Assembly (NCBI GenBank): GCA_024743115.1
Contig: JANSXC010000036.1
Coordinates: 1 to 48,577 of the forward strand
Length of the DNA stretch: 48,577 bases
Direction of reading: 5' to 3'
Origin: a bacterium
Lineage (GTDB): Bacteria > Planctomycetota > UBA1135 > UBA2386
In this document: piece by piece, positions 14,407 through 23,110 of the stretch
Position numbering within the stretch: position 1 is the first letter of the stretch
Layout: every line of letters starts with the position of its first letter
Program-made: the position numbers and the translations under genes
The notes under the pieces: model-generated
Told to the model about the DNA's origin: nothing
The model's input: only the letters and a program-made list of their open reading frames with translations
Database searches by the model: none

Positions 14407-17400
14407 CTGGCTTCGGTATAGCTCAGCAACGTGGCCCAGATGCGTTCGGCCCACGTCGCGAACGCGGGCAGTTCGACCAGCTCGTGGCCGCGGAAGCACA
14501 GCGCGTGGTTGTCGTCCTCGCCGTCGTTGGGAACGGGATTGTCGGGCCGCGGATCAGGGAACCACTTCTTCGCGGCGGCACGCCTGGCATCGGCCGCGTC
14601 CTTGCCCGCGTGGAGCGCGCGCCCGTACTCCATCGATGTCTTCTCGACGAGCGGCAACGGTGCCTGCTGACCGGCGCGGAAGGCGCTGACGAGGTGTTCG
14701 AGCTGTTCGACGGCAGCCTCCTCGGAGAGTTCGCGATAGCTCTCCGTCGTGGAGCGCGCGATCATCACCGTCGTCGCCGGGAGTGCGGCACCACTGTGAC
14801 GGGCGACGGCCGCAATGACGTGGTAGAGCCACGCGCGCAGCCGATCCTTCGCGCCAAGCGACGCGAGTCGCGAGTAGACCAGGTGCTCCGACCCGACGCC
14901 TGGCAGGGTGCCGTGCACGCCGAAGGCGTCCTTGACGATGCGAACGGGTTCGGCGCGGAGCTCGCCGCGGGTTTCCAGGTCGCGGACGAAGCGGCCGAAC
15001 ATGTCGTCGATTTCGGCGAACGCGGCCTCGCCCGCGCCGCCGACCGGCAACTCGGTCGTCGTGCGCGCGAGCGCGATCGGGTCACGGCCGCGTCCGACGC
15101 CGGCTTCGCGGCGCTGCAATGCGTGATCGAGGACACGCCAGCGACCGAGCGCGTCGACGGTGAACGGTTCGGTCGTCGTCGTCTCGTCGCCACGACGCGG
15201 TAGGAAGACATGAAGTCGTTCGCGCAAGTACCAGCGGCACGGATGCCAGAAGAAGGTTGCCAGGTCCTCGAGCCGGAGATCGAGGCCACTGGCTGCGGGC
15301 TCGGTGTCGGCCACCTCGGTAAACACGGGATCGGTGGTCCGGGCCACTGCCTCCGGGCGTTCGCGTCCTGGTAGGCCACCGTCGAGATCGGTTCGCAGCT
15401 GCGTGCCGTCGCCCTGCACGGGCCGCGCGTAGGTGAAGAGTCGCGGGTCTCGACCGTCGAGGTAGCGCGGGCTCCATGGCTGGAGCGGGTGCCGCACGGT
15501 GACCGCGGCGCGGGCCGCAGGAAACGGCGCCGGTGGTGCGACGCACCGGTCGAGGAGGTCGAGCAGCTCGGCGAGCACGGTGGACGGCGCACATTCGCTG
15601 TCGTCCTTCTGCGAGTGTCCGATGTGGGTGATGTGGAGGGCCTCGCGCGCGGCCATGAGGCAATCGAGGAACATCTGGCGGTCGTCGAGGCGCACGTTGC
15701 GATCGCCGGCTCGCGGATGCTGACCGACGAGGTCGAACGGTGCCGGCTCGTGCCGGCGCGGGAACGACGCATCATGAAGGCCGCAGAGGAACAGGTGCCG
15801 TACGGGCACGGCGCGCATCGGCAACATGGCCGCGACCGTCACGCGGCCGCCGAGGAAACCCTGGCTGTCGGCTGCGCGACCGAGCGCGAGCTCGAGCCAA
15901 TCCTGGATCACGAGGTTGCCGAGCGGTTCGCGGTGGCGGGCGGTTGTGGCGAGCGCACGCAGCTCGGTCGTCGCGGCGCGCAGCTCGCCGAGGCTCTGCT
16001 CTTCGCTCGCGGTCGACGGGGTGAACATCGCCGCGGCCAGGTCGTCGAGGCGATCCGCCCATTGGCTCAGGGTCAGCGGCTTCTGGAGTTGCCGCAGGAG
16101 TGAGAACACGGACTCGGCGAAGTGCGCGAGCCGCGCGACGAGTTCCTCGCGGCCGCTCGTCGAGTCGGCGGCGGGGAACGTGCCGAGCACGAGATCCGTC
16201 GTAGGACCGGTCGCGATGCCGAGTAGCATGCGCTCGAGTCCCTCGCGCCAGGTGTTGTCCTCGAACTCCGGCACCTGGAACTGGCGGTGTCGCATCGCGC
16301 CGTCGATGCCCCAGCGGATGCCGGCGCGCTCGCAGAGATGGCGCAGCGTCGGCAGGTCGCTGCCGAACAGTCCGAACCGCCGCTGCACCGCGGGCTCTTC
16401 GAGTAGGTGCAGGACGTCGAACACGGCGAGTCGGTCGCGCGCGAGTTCGAGGACCTGGAATACCACCGCACACAGCGGCGATTCACTGCGCGGGCTCTTG
16501 TCCGCGACCTGGAACGGCAGGTGGTCGGCGAGTGGACCGAACACGGCGTGCGCGTACGGCGCGTAACGTTCGATGTCCGGCACGAGCACGAGGATCTCGT
16601 GCGGCGCGAGCGTGCGGTCCGCGGCGAACGCGGCGAGGATCTGGTCGCGTACGACTTCGAGTTCGCGCTGTTCGGAATGGCAGTCGTGAATGCGTACGGA
16701 GGCGTCGTCGCGCTGCAGTTCGTAGCGCGGCAGGTCGCGGCCGTGCTCGCGGATGGCGACGATGTCCTGTTGGAGGCATTCCAACAGCGAATCCGGCTGA
16801 GTCACGGGTTCGGCGTGGAGTTCGCGCCATTCGTCGGTGGCAAGCTCCGTCAGGAAGCCCTGGAACTCGCGGGCCTCGCTGCCGAGGCGAGCAAGCAGCG
16901 CGTTGCCGTCGCCCTGACTGCGGCGGTTCTGATCGCCGAACCACCCGCGCGCGGGGCTCGGTACGTAGATCGTGACCGGGATCGCCTGGGCAATCGTCTC
17001 GATCAGACCGAGCAGCGCCGGCGGCAGCGTGGACGGTCCAAACACCGTGAGCCGGCGTGGCAGCAGCTCGCGCGCGCGCTTGGTGTCGGCGAGTACCGCC
17101 CGCAGGTGGGCGAGCCGCTCGGCGGTCGGAGGTTCTGCGCTCGCGGCCTCCTCGGGCCCGCCGAACAGCAGGCCGTGCGCGGGGCCGGCTGGGCTGGTTG
17201 GGTCGGCTCCGGGCGAGCCGTTGTCGTCGGCGAGCAGTGCGCGCCAGAGCCGGGCCTGCCAGCGCCCGTGCTCGCCGAGTTCTTCGAGATCCTCGCCACG
17301 GCCGGCGCGGGCCAGGAGGTCCGGGCGATAGAGCTGGTAGTCGTCGAAGCAGGTCGCGAGGCGGGAACTGAGTTGGAAGCGCTTGCGGCCGTCGGGATCG

Positions 17401-17759
17401 TTCTCGCAGTAGCGCGCGGCGGCTCCGAGTTCGCGCTGGCGGTCGGGGTCGGCGAGCAGGCGGTGGATGCGGAAGGCGAGCGGTTCGGGCGCGTAGGGAT
17501 CCGGGCCCAACGCGTCCTGCGCGGTTACGGTGCGCACGAGCTGGTGCAGCCAGGCGCCGGCGAACGGGAGCTCGAGCCCGGCGGCAATGCCGTGCGCCTC
17601 GGCGAGCTCGAACCGCAACCAGCGGGCGATGCCCTGCCCGGGAACGAGAACGGTCTCGCTCACGAGCGGCGGCAGCGGGTCGACCGCGAGGCGTTCGGCG
17701 AGGACCCGCAGGAGGTCTTCGAGCCGGTTGCTCGTGTAGATGGTGACCCCCGGTTGCAC
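14403..17759 (-). CDS. recC: Exodeoxyribonuclease V gamma subunit RecC
   Basis: The 1118-residue RecC subunit, the scaffold that holds RecB and RecD, splits the duplex and recognises the Chi sequence. It carries helicase-like and nuclease-like folds without catalytic motifs. The N-terminus (YTSNRLEDLLRVLAERLA, VPGQGIARWLRFELAE, GLELPFAGAWLHQL) and the middle block with HDCHSEQRELEVVRDQIL and EILVLVPDIERYAPYA are typical. The start is a GTG at 17759; no ATG fits. It is the first gene of the operon, 22 nt from a divergent pseudogene, so any promoter must be in this short gap or within the pseudogene. The residues that read Chi cannot be judged by eye. Confidence 0.94.
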   Translation of the reverse strand: MQPGVTIYTSNRLEDLLRVLAERLAVDPLPPLVSETVLVPGQGIARWLRFELAEAHGIAAGLELPFAGAWLHQLVRTVTAQDALGPDPYAPEPLAFRIHRLLADPDRQRELGAAARYCENDPDGRKRFQLSSRLATCFDDYQLYRPDLLARAGRGEDLEELGEHGRWQARLWRALLADDNGSPGADPTSPAGPAHGLLFGGPEEAASAEPPTAERLAHLRAVLADTKRARELLPRRLTVFGPSTLPPALLGLIETIAQAIPVTIYVPSPARGWFGDQNRRSQGDGNALLARLGSEAREFQGFLTELATDEWRELHAEPVTQPDSLLECLQQDIVAIREHGRDLPRYELQRDDASVRIHDCHSEQRELEVVRDQILAAFAADRTLAPHEILVLVPDIERYAPYAHAVFGPLADHLPFQVADKSPRSESPLCAVVFQVLELARDRLAVFDVLHLLEEPAVQRRFGLFGSDLPTLRHLCERAGIRWGIDGAMRHRQFQVPEFEDNTWREGLERMLLGIATGPTTDLVLGTFPAADSTSGREELVARLAHFAESVFSLLRQLQKPLTLSQWADRLDDLAAAMFTPSTASEEQSLGELRAATTELRALATTARHREPLGNLVIQDWLELALGRAADSQGFLGGRVTVAAMLPMRAVPVRHLFLCGLHDASFPRRHEPAPFDLVGQHPRAGDRNVRLDDRQMFLDCLMAAREALHITHIGHSQKDDSECAPSTVLAELLDLLDRCVAPPAPFPAARAAVTVRHPLQPWSPRYLDGRDPRLFTYARPVQGDGTQLRTDLDGGLPGRERPEAVARTTDPVFTEVADTEPAASGLDLRLEDLATFFWHPCRWYLRERLHVFLPRRGDETTTTEPFTVDALGRWRVLDHALQRREAGVGRGRDPIALARTTTELPVGGAGEAAFAEIDDMFGRFVRDLETRGELRAEPVRIVKDAFGVHGTLPGVGSEHLVYSRLASLGAKDRLRAWLYHVIAAVARHSGAALPATTVMIARSTTESYRELSEEAAVEQLEHLVSAFRAGQQAPLPLVEKTSMEYGRALHAGKDAADARRAAAKKWFPDPRPDNPVPNDGEDDNHALCFRGHELVELPAFATWAERIWATLLSYTEAR

Positions 17760-17781
17760 GGATCCACGGTACGATCAGGCC

Positions 17782-18682
17782 ATGGCACGCGCTACCCGGT
17801 TGCTGCTCACGTTCGGTGTCGTCGTGACGGGCTTGACGGCCCAGGGGAATCCGCTTGTGCAGGTCCGCGGGGTGGGATGTGGCGTCGGCAGGCCAACGCT
17901 GGCCATGTCTCCACCGATCCTCAGGTCGACCGTGCAGTTCCAAGTCGCTTGGTCCACACCGGGACCCGCGATACTCATCCTGGGTTTTCCACAGGCTCTC
18001 CCCGGGACGCTGGCGGGCGGTTGCGACGGCTAGCTCGAGAACGGCGCGCTCGTCGTGGCCGGTCTCCTGCCGCTGGGGCAACCGCACGGCCTGCTCGACG
18101 TGTCCGCGGATCCGGCGTGGATCGGCGTCACGCTCGGGGCCCAGGCCGTGATCCATCCGACTGCGGCCCCAGGTGCGTTCGACAGCGTGCTCGCGGGGCT
18201 GCCGTCACCCGCGGGACCCCATCTGGCGCAGGTCGCGGCGATGTCGACCGGGGCGTGGTCCGACCTCGGGGTGCCGCAGCCCGACCCGGTTCACGGGCTC
18301 GCGACCGGTCGGGAATACACTCCGCGGATGGCCTGGTCGCCGTCGCCTGGGGCGCGTTCCTGACGGTGGAGAGCGGCCACGGCTATGTCAATCCGAACAA
18401 CGGGCGCTACATCGACGATGTCTGGTTCTACGACTTCGCGGGTCACGCCTGGCGTTGTGTGAAACCGGGGAGCGCGGTAGCGACGCTGAACCAGCGGCTC
18501 GACGCCAACCAGTTCGAGGCCGATGGGCAGGGCGAGCTCGTGCCCCCGGCGCAGATCGGCCACGGTTACGAGCTCGTCTGCTCCATCTCAACGGGTTGTC
18601 GGACCCGGAACGTGACGTGCATCTCGTCCACGTCGCGGCCGGAGACAGCGGCACGGGTCGCATCGTGGCGTTCCGTCACTGA
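17782..18682 (+). pseudogene. Disrupted gene for a secreted protein with Kelch-like segment
   Basis: From the ATG at 17782 the frame gives a signal peptide (MARATRLLLTFGVVVTGLTA) and a beta-rich domain, then hits an in-frame TAG at 18031-18033. The same frame goes on with LENGALVVAGLLPLG, a ADPAWIGVTLGAQA block and GREYTPRMAW. It is then lost near 18345-18360 to another frame reading FLTVESGHGYVNPNNGRYID and DVWFYDFAGHAWRCVKPG, a Kelch/galactose-oxidase-like blade. A second shift near 18580 leads to NGLSDPERDVHLVHVAAGD and a stop at 18682. One stop and two frameshifts in a coherent coding series indicate decay, or assembly error. The TAG most likely replaces TGG. Original length would be near 300 residues; function unknown. 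Confidence 0.65.
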
Positions 18683-18686
18683 TCGG

Positions 18687-20510
18687 TCAGTGGCAAGAGT
18701 GCCCCGAGCCGGCGGTGCCATGATCGTGTCCGTCCGAGTGGCCATGACCGTCGCCCTCGGGGTGATCGTGGCCGGCGGGTGACTCGAACAGGCGTTGCAG
18801 GAACGGGCGCACGCCCTGCCGCAGCAGCGACCAGACGAAGACCGCGCCGAGCAATCCGAGGAAGACCTTCGACACGGTGCCGTGGCCACCGCCCTCGGGG
18901 GTCAGCGCGGCGACCACTGGCGTCGGCAGCAGCCAGTTGACGAGGTGGCCGAGCCCGATGGCGCCGCCCCACATCGCGAGCGCGAACGCGATGGCCGCGC
19001 GCGTGCCGTGGAGCTTGCGCAGCACGCCGAAGGTCGTGATGTTGGTGGCTGGGCCGGTGAGCAGGAACGCGAGCACGGCTCCCGGGGAGAGCCCATGGAA
19101 CAGGAGGAGTGCCGCGAGGGGCGTGCTGCCGGTCGCACAGACGTAGATCGGCAGGCCGATCAAAGCGGCGATGGGCACGTCGATTCCGGGCGGCAGGGCG
19201 GCGATCCAGTCGCGGTCGATGTACGGCACGAGCAGCGCCGAGAGCAGCAAGCCGGCCAGGATCCAGCTTGCCGTGCTGTCCACCGCGGGGCCGAAACCAA
19301 ACTGCAAGGCGCGTCGCAAGCGCGCGCCGAGTGGCTCCCGCGGTTCGGTGTCCGTAGCTGGCTCGGTGTTCGACGGCGCGTCGTTTCGTTCGCCGAGCAG
19401 CCAGCTCACGAGCACCGCGACGAAGAGCGCGAGTGCCGCAGCCATGGCGATCCGCGCGAGTGCGACCTCGGCGCCCATGAGCTGCCAGGTGAGCGTGAAC
19501 GCCGCGAGTTCGAGTTCGGGCGTGGCGACCAGGAACGCGAGCGCCGCGGCGATACCCGAGCCTTGCCGCACGAGTTCGCGGTAGATCGGGACAACGCCGC
19601 AGGAGCACACGGGCAATGGCAGACCGACCGCGACCCCCTTGATGGCCTGGAGCACGGTCGGTCCCGTCGTGAGGTGACGCAGCCAGTTCGTCGGCAGGAA
19701 AGCGTGGCAGAGGCCGACGAGCAGGTAGGCGAAGAGCAGCGCCGGGGCCGACTCGAATGCGAGCCGGAGAAAGACGCCGCCGGGCCCGAGTTCTCCCGGC
19801 TTGCCGTGGAAGTGGATCACGTGCCACAACGCAAAGCCCGCGACGCCCGCGCCGACGACGGACGCGAGGCGGTGACCGCCGGCGCCCTCCGGGGCGGGAA
19901 TGTGCGCGTGCAGCACGACGTGCAGCAGGGAGCCGGCGAGCAGGGCCTGCAGGACCGCCAGCCCGTACTGTGACGTGGAATCGAGGAACGTCGTGCCGAG
20001 GTAGTAGCCGACGAGCGTGCCACCGAAGACGATCGTGGTCAGCAGGATCGCGGCCCGGATCCCGAGCGTGCGCGGCACGATCCACCAGATTCCGATGCCC
20101 GCCGGGATGCGGTGCAGAATGATCGCCCAGGCCGTGAGTTGGTGGCTATGACCGTGACTCGACATGGCAGCTTCCTCGGTCAGGAAGAAGCCGTCGAGCA
20201 CGGTGTGCGCACCGAGCCCCAGCATCGCGAGCGTGATCACGATCGGCCGCAGCGCGCTCTGCCGCGCGTGCAGCGCGCGTTCGGCGAAGCTTGGCAGCAG
20301 GAAGCCGACGACCGCCAGCGGCAGCGCGACGAAGCCGGCCTGCAGGGCGCATTCCGGTAGGACGTGCAGCAGTGCGAAACCCGCGACCGCGATCAGGCAG
20401 AACGCGTCGATCAGGACCGTGGACCACGTGTGGCGCCGCGCCAGCCAGACGATCAACGGGCCCACGGCCAGGGCGAGGAAACTGGTGACGAGCAGCAGCA
20501 CGGCCCGCAT
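18687..20510 (-). CDS. ZIP-like metal permease fused to SO_0444-type heavy-metal permease
   Basis: A 607-residue polytopic membrane protein with two transporter parts. Residues 1-235 look like a ZIP-family permease: H-V-L-P-E (49-53), H-x-x-x-D-G (102-107, matching HNxxDG of helix 4), a His-containing loop (SHGHSHQ) and L-H-R-I-P-A-G (132-138, matching the HEIPxG of helix 5). Residues 245-575 look like the SO_0444/ArsP-like permeases, with CSCGVVPIYRELVRQG (302-317), YVCATGSTPLAALLLFHGLSPGA and FLLTGPATNITTF. The last 28 residues are rich in His, Gly and Asp and end in HSCH, a likely metal-binding tail. The ATG at 20510 is used; the open frame upstream is not coding. SO_0444 proteins are annotated as Cu/Zn efflux; I infer divalent metal transport, direction unknown. 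It stands alone as a minus-strand gene. Confidence 0.8.
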   Translation of the reverse strand: MRAVLLLVTSFLALAVGPLIVWLARRHTWSTVLIDAFCLIAVAGFALLHVLPECALQAGFVALPLAVVGFLLPSFAERALHARQSALRPIVITLAMLGLGAHTVLDGFFLTEEAAMSSHGHSHQLTAWAIILHRIPAGIGIWWIVPRTLGIRAAILLTTIVFGGTLVGYYLGTTFLDSTSQYGLAVLQALLAGSLLHVVLHAHIPAPEGAGGHRLASVVGAGVAGFALWHVIHFHGKPGELGPGGVFLRLAFESAPALLFAYLLVGLCHAFLPTNWLRHLTTGPTVLQAIKGVAVGLPLPVCSCGVVPIYRELVRQGSGIAAALAFLVATPELELAAFTLTWQLMGAEVALARIAMAAALALFVAVLVSWLLGERNDAPSNTEPATDTEPREPLGARLRRALQFGFGPAVDSTASWILAGLLLSALLVPYIDRDWIAALPPGIDVPIAALIGLPIYVCATGSTPLAALLLFHGLSPGAVLAFLLTGPATNITTFGVLRKLHGTRAAIAFALAMWGGAIGLGHLVNWLLPTPVVAALTPEGGGHGTVSKVFLGLLGAVFVWSLLRQGVRPFLQRLFESPAGHDHPEGDGHGHSDGHDHGTAGSGHSCH

Positions 20511-20630
20511 CTTGGGCCGCAATCGGTGCCGCCGCAATGGCGAGGCCGAACGTCGAGGTGGCCTGGCGCTATGCTTGCGACGACCGCACCCGCTGCGGTT
20601 CCCGCCACCAGCGCTGCCCCAGGAGTTCCG

Positions 20631-22355
20631 ATGCTGCGTTCGATCCCTCTGTTCGTCTGTTCCGCTCTGTTGGCCGCGCTGCCCGCGCAGGATCGTCGCG
20701 GTCCAGTCCCGCGACCGACACGCTTCGAACCCGTCGCGGGCAACGAGGACCCGACGAACCTCGTGCTGAAGTTCGTCGAAGGCTCGGGGGTGCGATTGCG
20801 CGGCGGCGAGTTCATCAGTGCAGCTGGCGCGCCACTGCCGGGTGTCGCCGCGGCGCTGGGGGACGGAGCCGACCTCGAGCGGCTGTTCCAGCGCACCGAG
20901 GCGGAACTCGACCGGGAACGCGCAGCCCTGATGGCCCGCCTCGTCGGCCGCGACGTGGATCCACCCGCGGACCTGAATCTCTACTTCCGCGTGCGATCGA
21001 CGGTGCCGGCGGCCGGGATCGCAAGGTGGCGTGCGCTCGCCGCGCTCCCACTGGTCGAGACCGTGTTCTGTGACACGCCGCCGGGTTACGACGCCGACCC
21101 GACGGATATTCCGCCGACGACCCCGGACTACTCCAGCCAGCAGGGCTACTGGGGCGCGCACCCGACGGGGATCGACATCGTGCACTCGCGCGTGATCCCG
21201 GGCGGGCGCGGCGAGCCGCTGCAGATCCTCGACATCGAGACTGCGCTACGACTCGATCACGAAGACATTCCCGAGGCCATCGCGGCCAACGTCATCGGCC
21301 CCAACCCGCAGTCGACCTATCACGGCATGGCCGTGGCCGGGGAGATGGTCGCGGACAAGAACGGCTACGGGGTGACGGGTGGCGTCTACAAGGCGCGGTT
21401 CAAGTTCCACAGCCACCAGAGCCAGAACTGGGCGAGCTCCGTCAACGTCGCGGCCACCAACAGCGTCGCGGGCGACATCATCGTTCTCGAGGTGCAGCTG
21501 CCGTGTCCGGTCACGGGCGTCAGCGTCTGCCCCATGGAGGGGCGGCAGGACGTCTTCGATGCCGTGCGGAACGCGACGCTGGCCGGGATCCACGTGATCG
21601 CGGCCGCGGGCAACGGCAGCCGCAACCTCGACAGCGCGTCCTACGCGGGGTTGTTCGATCGCAACGTGCGCGATTCGGGCGCGGTGATCTGCGGCGCCAC
21701 CAACGGCAGCCAGCTCGCGCGCGCGAGCTTCTCGAACTTCGGCACCATCGTCGACGCGAACGGTTGGGGTCGCAACGTGACGACGACGGGTTACGGCGCG
21801 CTGTTCTTCCCGAACGGCGACCAGCGGCAGACCTATACCGCGACGTTCTCGGGCACCTCGAGCGCTACGCCGATCGTGACGAGTGCCGCGGCCGCGACGC
21901 TCGGGGCCGCGAAGTTCCAGCTCGGTCAGGTGCTGTCACCAGCGCAGCTGCGGACGCTGCTGCAGAACCACGGCACGGTCGTGACCTCGATCGGCCGACG
22001 CCCCGATGTGGGGGCGCTGATGGGGGCGCTCGGCTTGCCGAACGGGCTCACGCTGCAGGCCGAGACGATCACCGGCGGGACGGCGACGCTCGATGTCACC
22101 GCGACGACGAACGAACTCTGGTTCCTCGCCGCGTCCTGGGAAGCCGGCGAGACCGTGCTGCCATATGGCCGCCTACTGCTCGGCAGCACGTACGTTTCGG
22201 TGGCCGCCGGGACCGGCAACGGGCAGTTTCAGCAGTTCGTGCCGAACGAGACGTGGCTGCGCGGCGCTGAGCTGCACTGGCAGGCGGCGAAGATCGACAC
22301 GACCACGCTCGCGATCTCGCTCACGAGTTCGATCGTGACGCACTTCGAGCGCTGA
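20631..22355 (+). CDS. Secreted subtilisin-family (S8) serine peptidase
   Basis: A 574-residue exported protease. A good ribosome-binding site (AGGAG, 20621-20625) fixes the ATG at 20631. The order is signal peptide (1-19), a pro-like region, then the S8 catalytic domain with Asp201 in Q-I-L-D-I-E, His231 in T-Y-H-G-M-A-V-A-G, oxyanion Asn328 in A-A-G-N-G and Ser410 in F-S-G-T-S-S-A-T-P. The triad is complete, so it is probably active. After residue 450 comes a beta-rich tail of about 120 residues; its end has V-P-N-E-T-W-L-R-G and LHWQA, the C-terminal module shared with other secreted proteins of the window. Substrate unknown; it converges on the aldolase gene with 28 nt between the stops. 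Confidence 0.88.
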   Translation: MLRSIPLFVCSALLAALPAQDRRGPVPRPTRFEPVAGNEDPTNLVLKFVEGSGVRLRGGEFISAAGAPLPGVAAALGDGADLERLFQRTEAELDRERAALMARLVGRDVDPPADLNLYFRVRSTVPAAGIARWRALAALPLVETVFCDTPPGYDADPTDIPPTTPDYSSQQGYWGAHPTGIDIVHSRVIPGGRGEPLQILDIETALRLDHEDIPEAIAANVIGPNPQSTYHGMAVAGEMVADKNGYGVTGGVYKARFKFHSHQSQNWASSVNVAATNSVAGDIIVLEVQLPCPVTGVSVCPMEGRQDVFDAVRNATLAGIHVIAAAGNGSRNLDSASYAGLFDRNVRDSGAVICGATNGSQLARASFSNFGTIVDANGWGRNVTTTGYGALFFPNGDQRQTYTATFSGTSSATPIVTSAAAATLGAAKFQLGQVLSPAQLRTLLQNHGTVVTSIGRRPDVGALMGALGLPNGLTLQAETITGGTATLDVTATTNELWFLAASWEAGETVLPYGRLLLGSTYVSVAAGTGNGQFQQFVPNETWLRGAELHWQAAKIDTTTLAISLTSSIVTHFER

Positions 22356-22383
22356 CCGTCCGACGTCGGCAGTCGGCCGCGTG

Positions 22384-23085
22384 TCAGACCGTCAGCTCGC
22401 GGCCGTCGTTGGCCGTCGGCGCGGCGTGACTCTGCCAGGCCTGGACGGCAGCGACCATTCGACTGGCTCGCGCCTCGATCACATCGAAGCGTCCGGCCGC
22501 GAGGTCGTCGGGTTCGAACAGCGTGCCGACGAACCCGACCCCGAATGCGCCCGCGGCGAGCCACTCGGAGACGTTGGTCTCGGTGACGCCGGCCGTCGGG
22601 TAGATCTTGAGGAACGGCATCGGGCCGCGCACGGCGCGCAGGAAATCGGGGCCATTCGATGGACCAGGGAATAGCTTGACCATGTCAGCGCCCGCGCGGT
22701 GGGCGTGCATCATCTCGGTGGGCGTGAACGTTCCCGGCACGGAGACCAGGTCGTGTTGGCGACAGAACGAGATGACCTGCGGGTCCGTGACCGGTGAGAC
22801 CAGGAAGCGTGCGCCGGCGGCCATCGCGGCCTTCGCGTCCTCGACGGTGAGCACCGTGCCCGCACCGAGCACGAGATCCCCCGCTTTCGCGGCGCGGAGC
22901 TTGCTCAGGTCACGCAGTTGATCGAGCGCGCCGGGCGTGTTCAGCGTGACTTCGACGATGCGGAAACCACCGGCGATCGCGGCATCCAGCGCGGGGCGCA
23001 CGGCCGCGCCGAGGTTGGTTCGCAAAATCGCGGAACAGCGGTGGGTGGAGAAGGCCTCGAGCACCGCCATTCGACTTGCCGCCAT
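22384..23085 (-). CDS. eda: Bifunctional KDPG / 4-hydroxy-2-oxoglutarate aldolase
   Basis: A 233-residue class I aldolase of the Entner-Doudoroff type, splitting 2-keto-3-deoxy-6-phosphogluconate into pyruvate and glyceraldehyde 3-phosphate; related members act on other 2-keto-3-deoxy sugar acids. Visible are the catalytic Glu45 in VEVTLNTPGAL, GAGTVLTVEDAKAAMAAGA, FLVSPVTDP, VPGTFTPTE, the Schiff-base Lys137 in M-V-K-L-F-P and a phosphate-binding GAFGVGFVGTLF. Length is slightly above the usual 205-215 because of an N-terminal lead. The start is ATG at 23085 or at 23070. No other Entner-Doudoroff gene is nearby. The first start codon overlaps an ATG of the divergent peptidase frame on the other strand. 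Confidence 0.88.
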   Translation of the reverse strand: MAASRMAVLEAFSTHRCSAILRTNLGAAVRPALDAAIAGGFRIVEVTLNTPGALDQLRDLSKLRAAKAGDLVLGAGTVLTVEDAKAAMAAGARFLVSPVTDPQVISFCRQHDLVSVPGTFTPTEMMHAHRAGADMVKLFPGPSNGPDFLRAVRGPMPFLKIYPTAGVTETNVSEWLAAGAFGVGFVGTLFEPDDLAAGRFDVIEARASRMVAAVQAWQSHAAPTANDGRELTV

Positions 23086-23110
23086 GATCCCGCAGCATAC
23101 GTTGGGGGCC

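Noticed and set aside
18031..18033. Amber codon as programmed read-through or recoding
   Set aside because: The same gene also has two frameshifts, so decay or sequence error is the simpler explanation.
16407..18300. Long plus-strand open frame antisense to recC
   Set aside because: Same shadow effect over recC; only its last part, beyond about 18330, carries real coding likeness and was assigned to the pseudogene.
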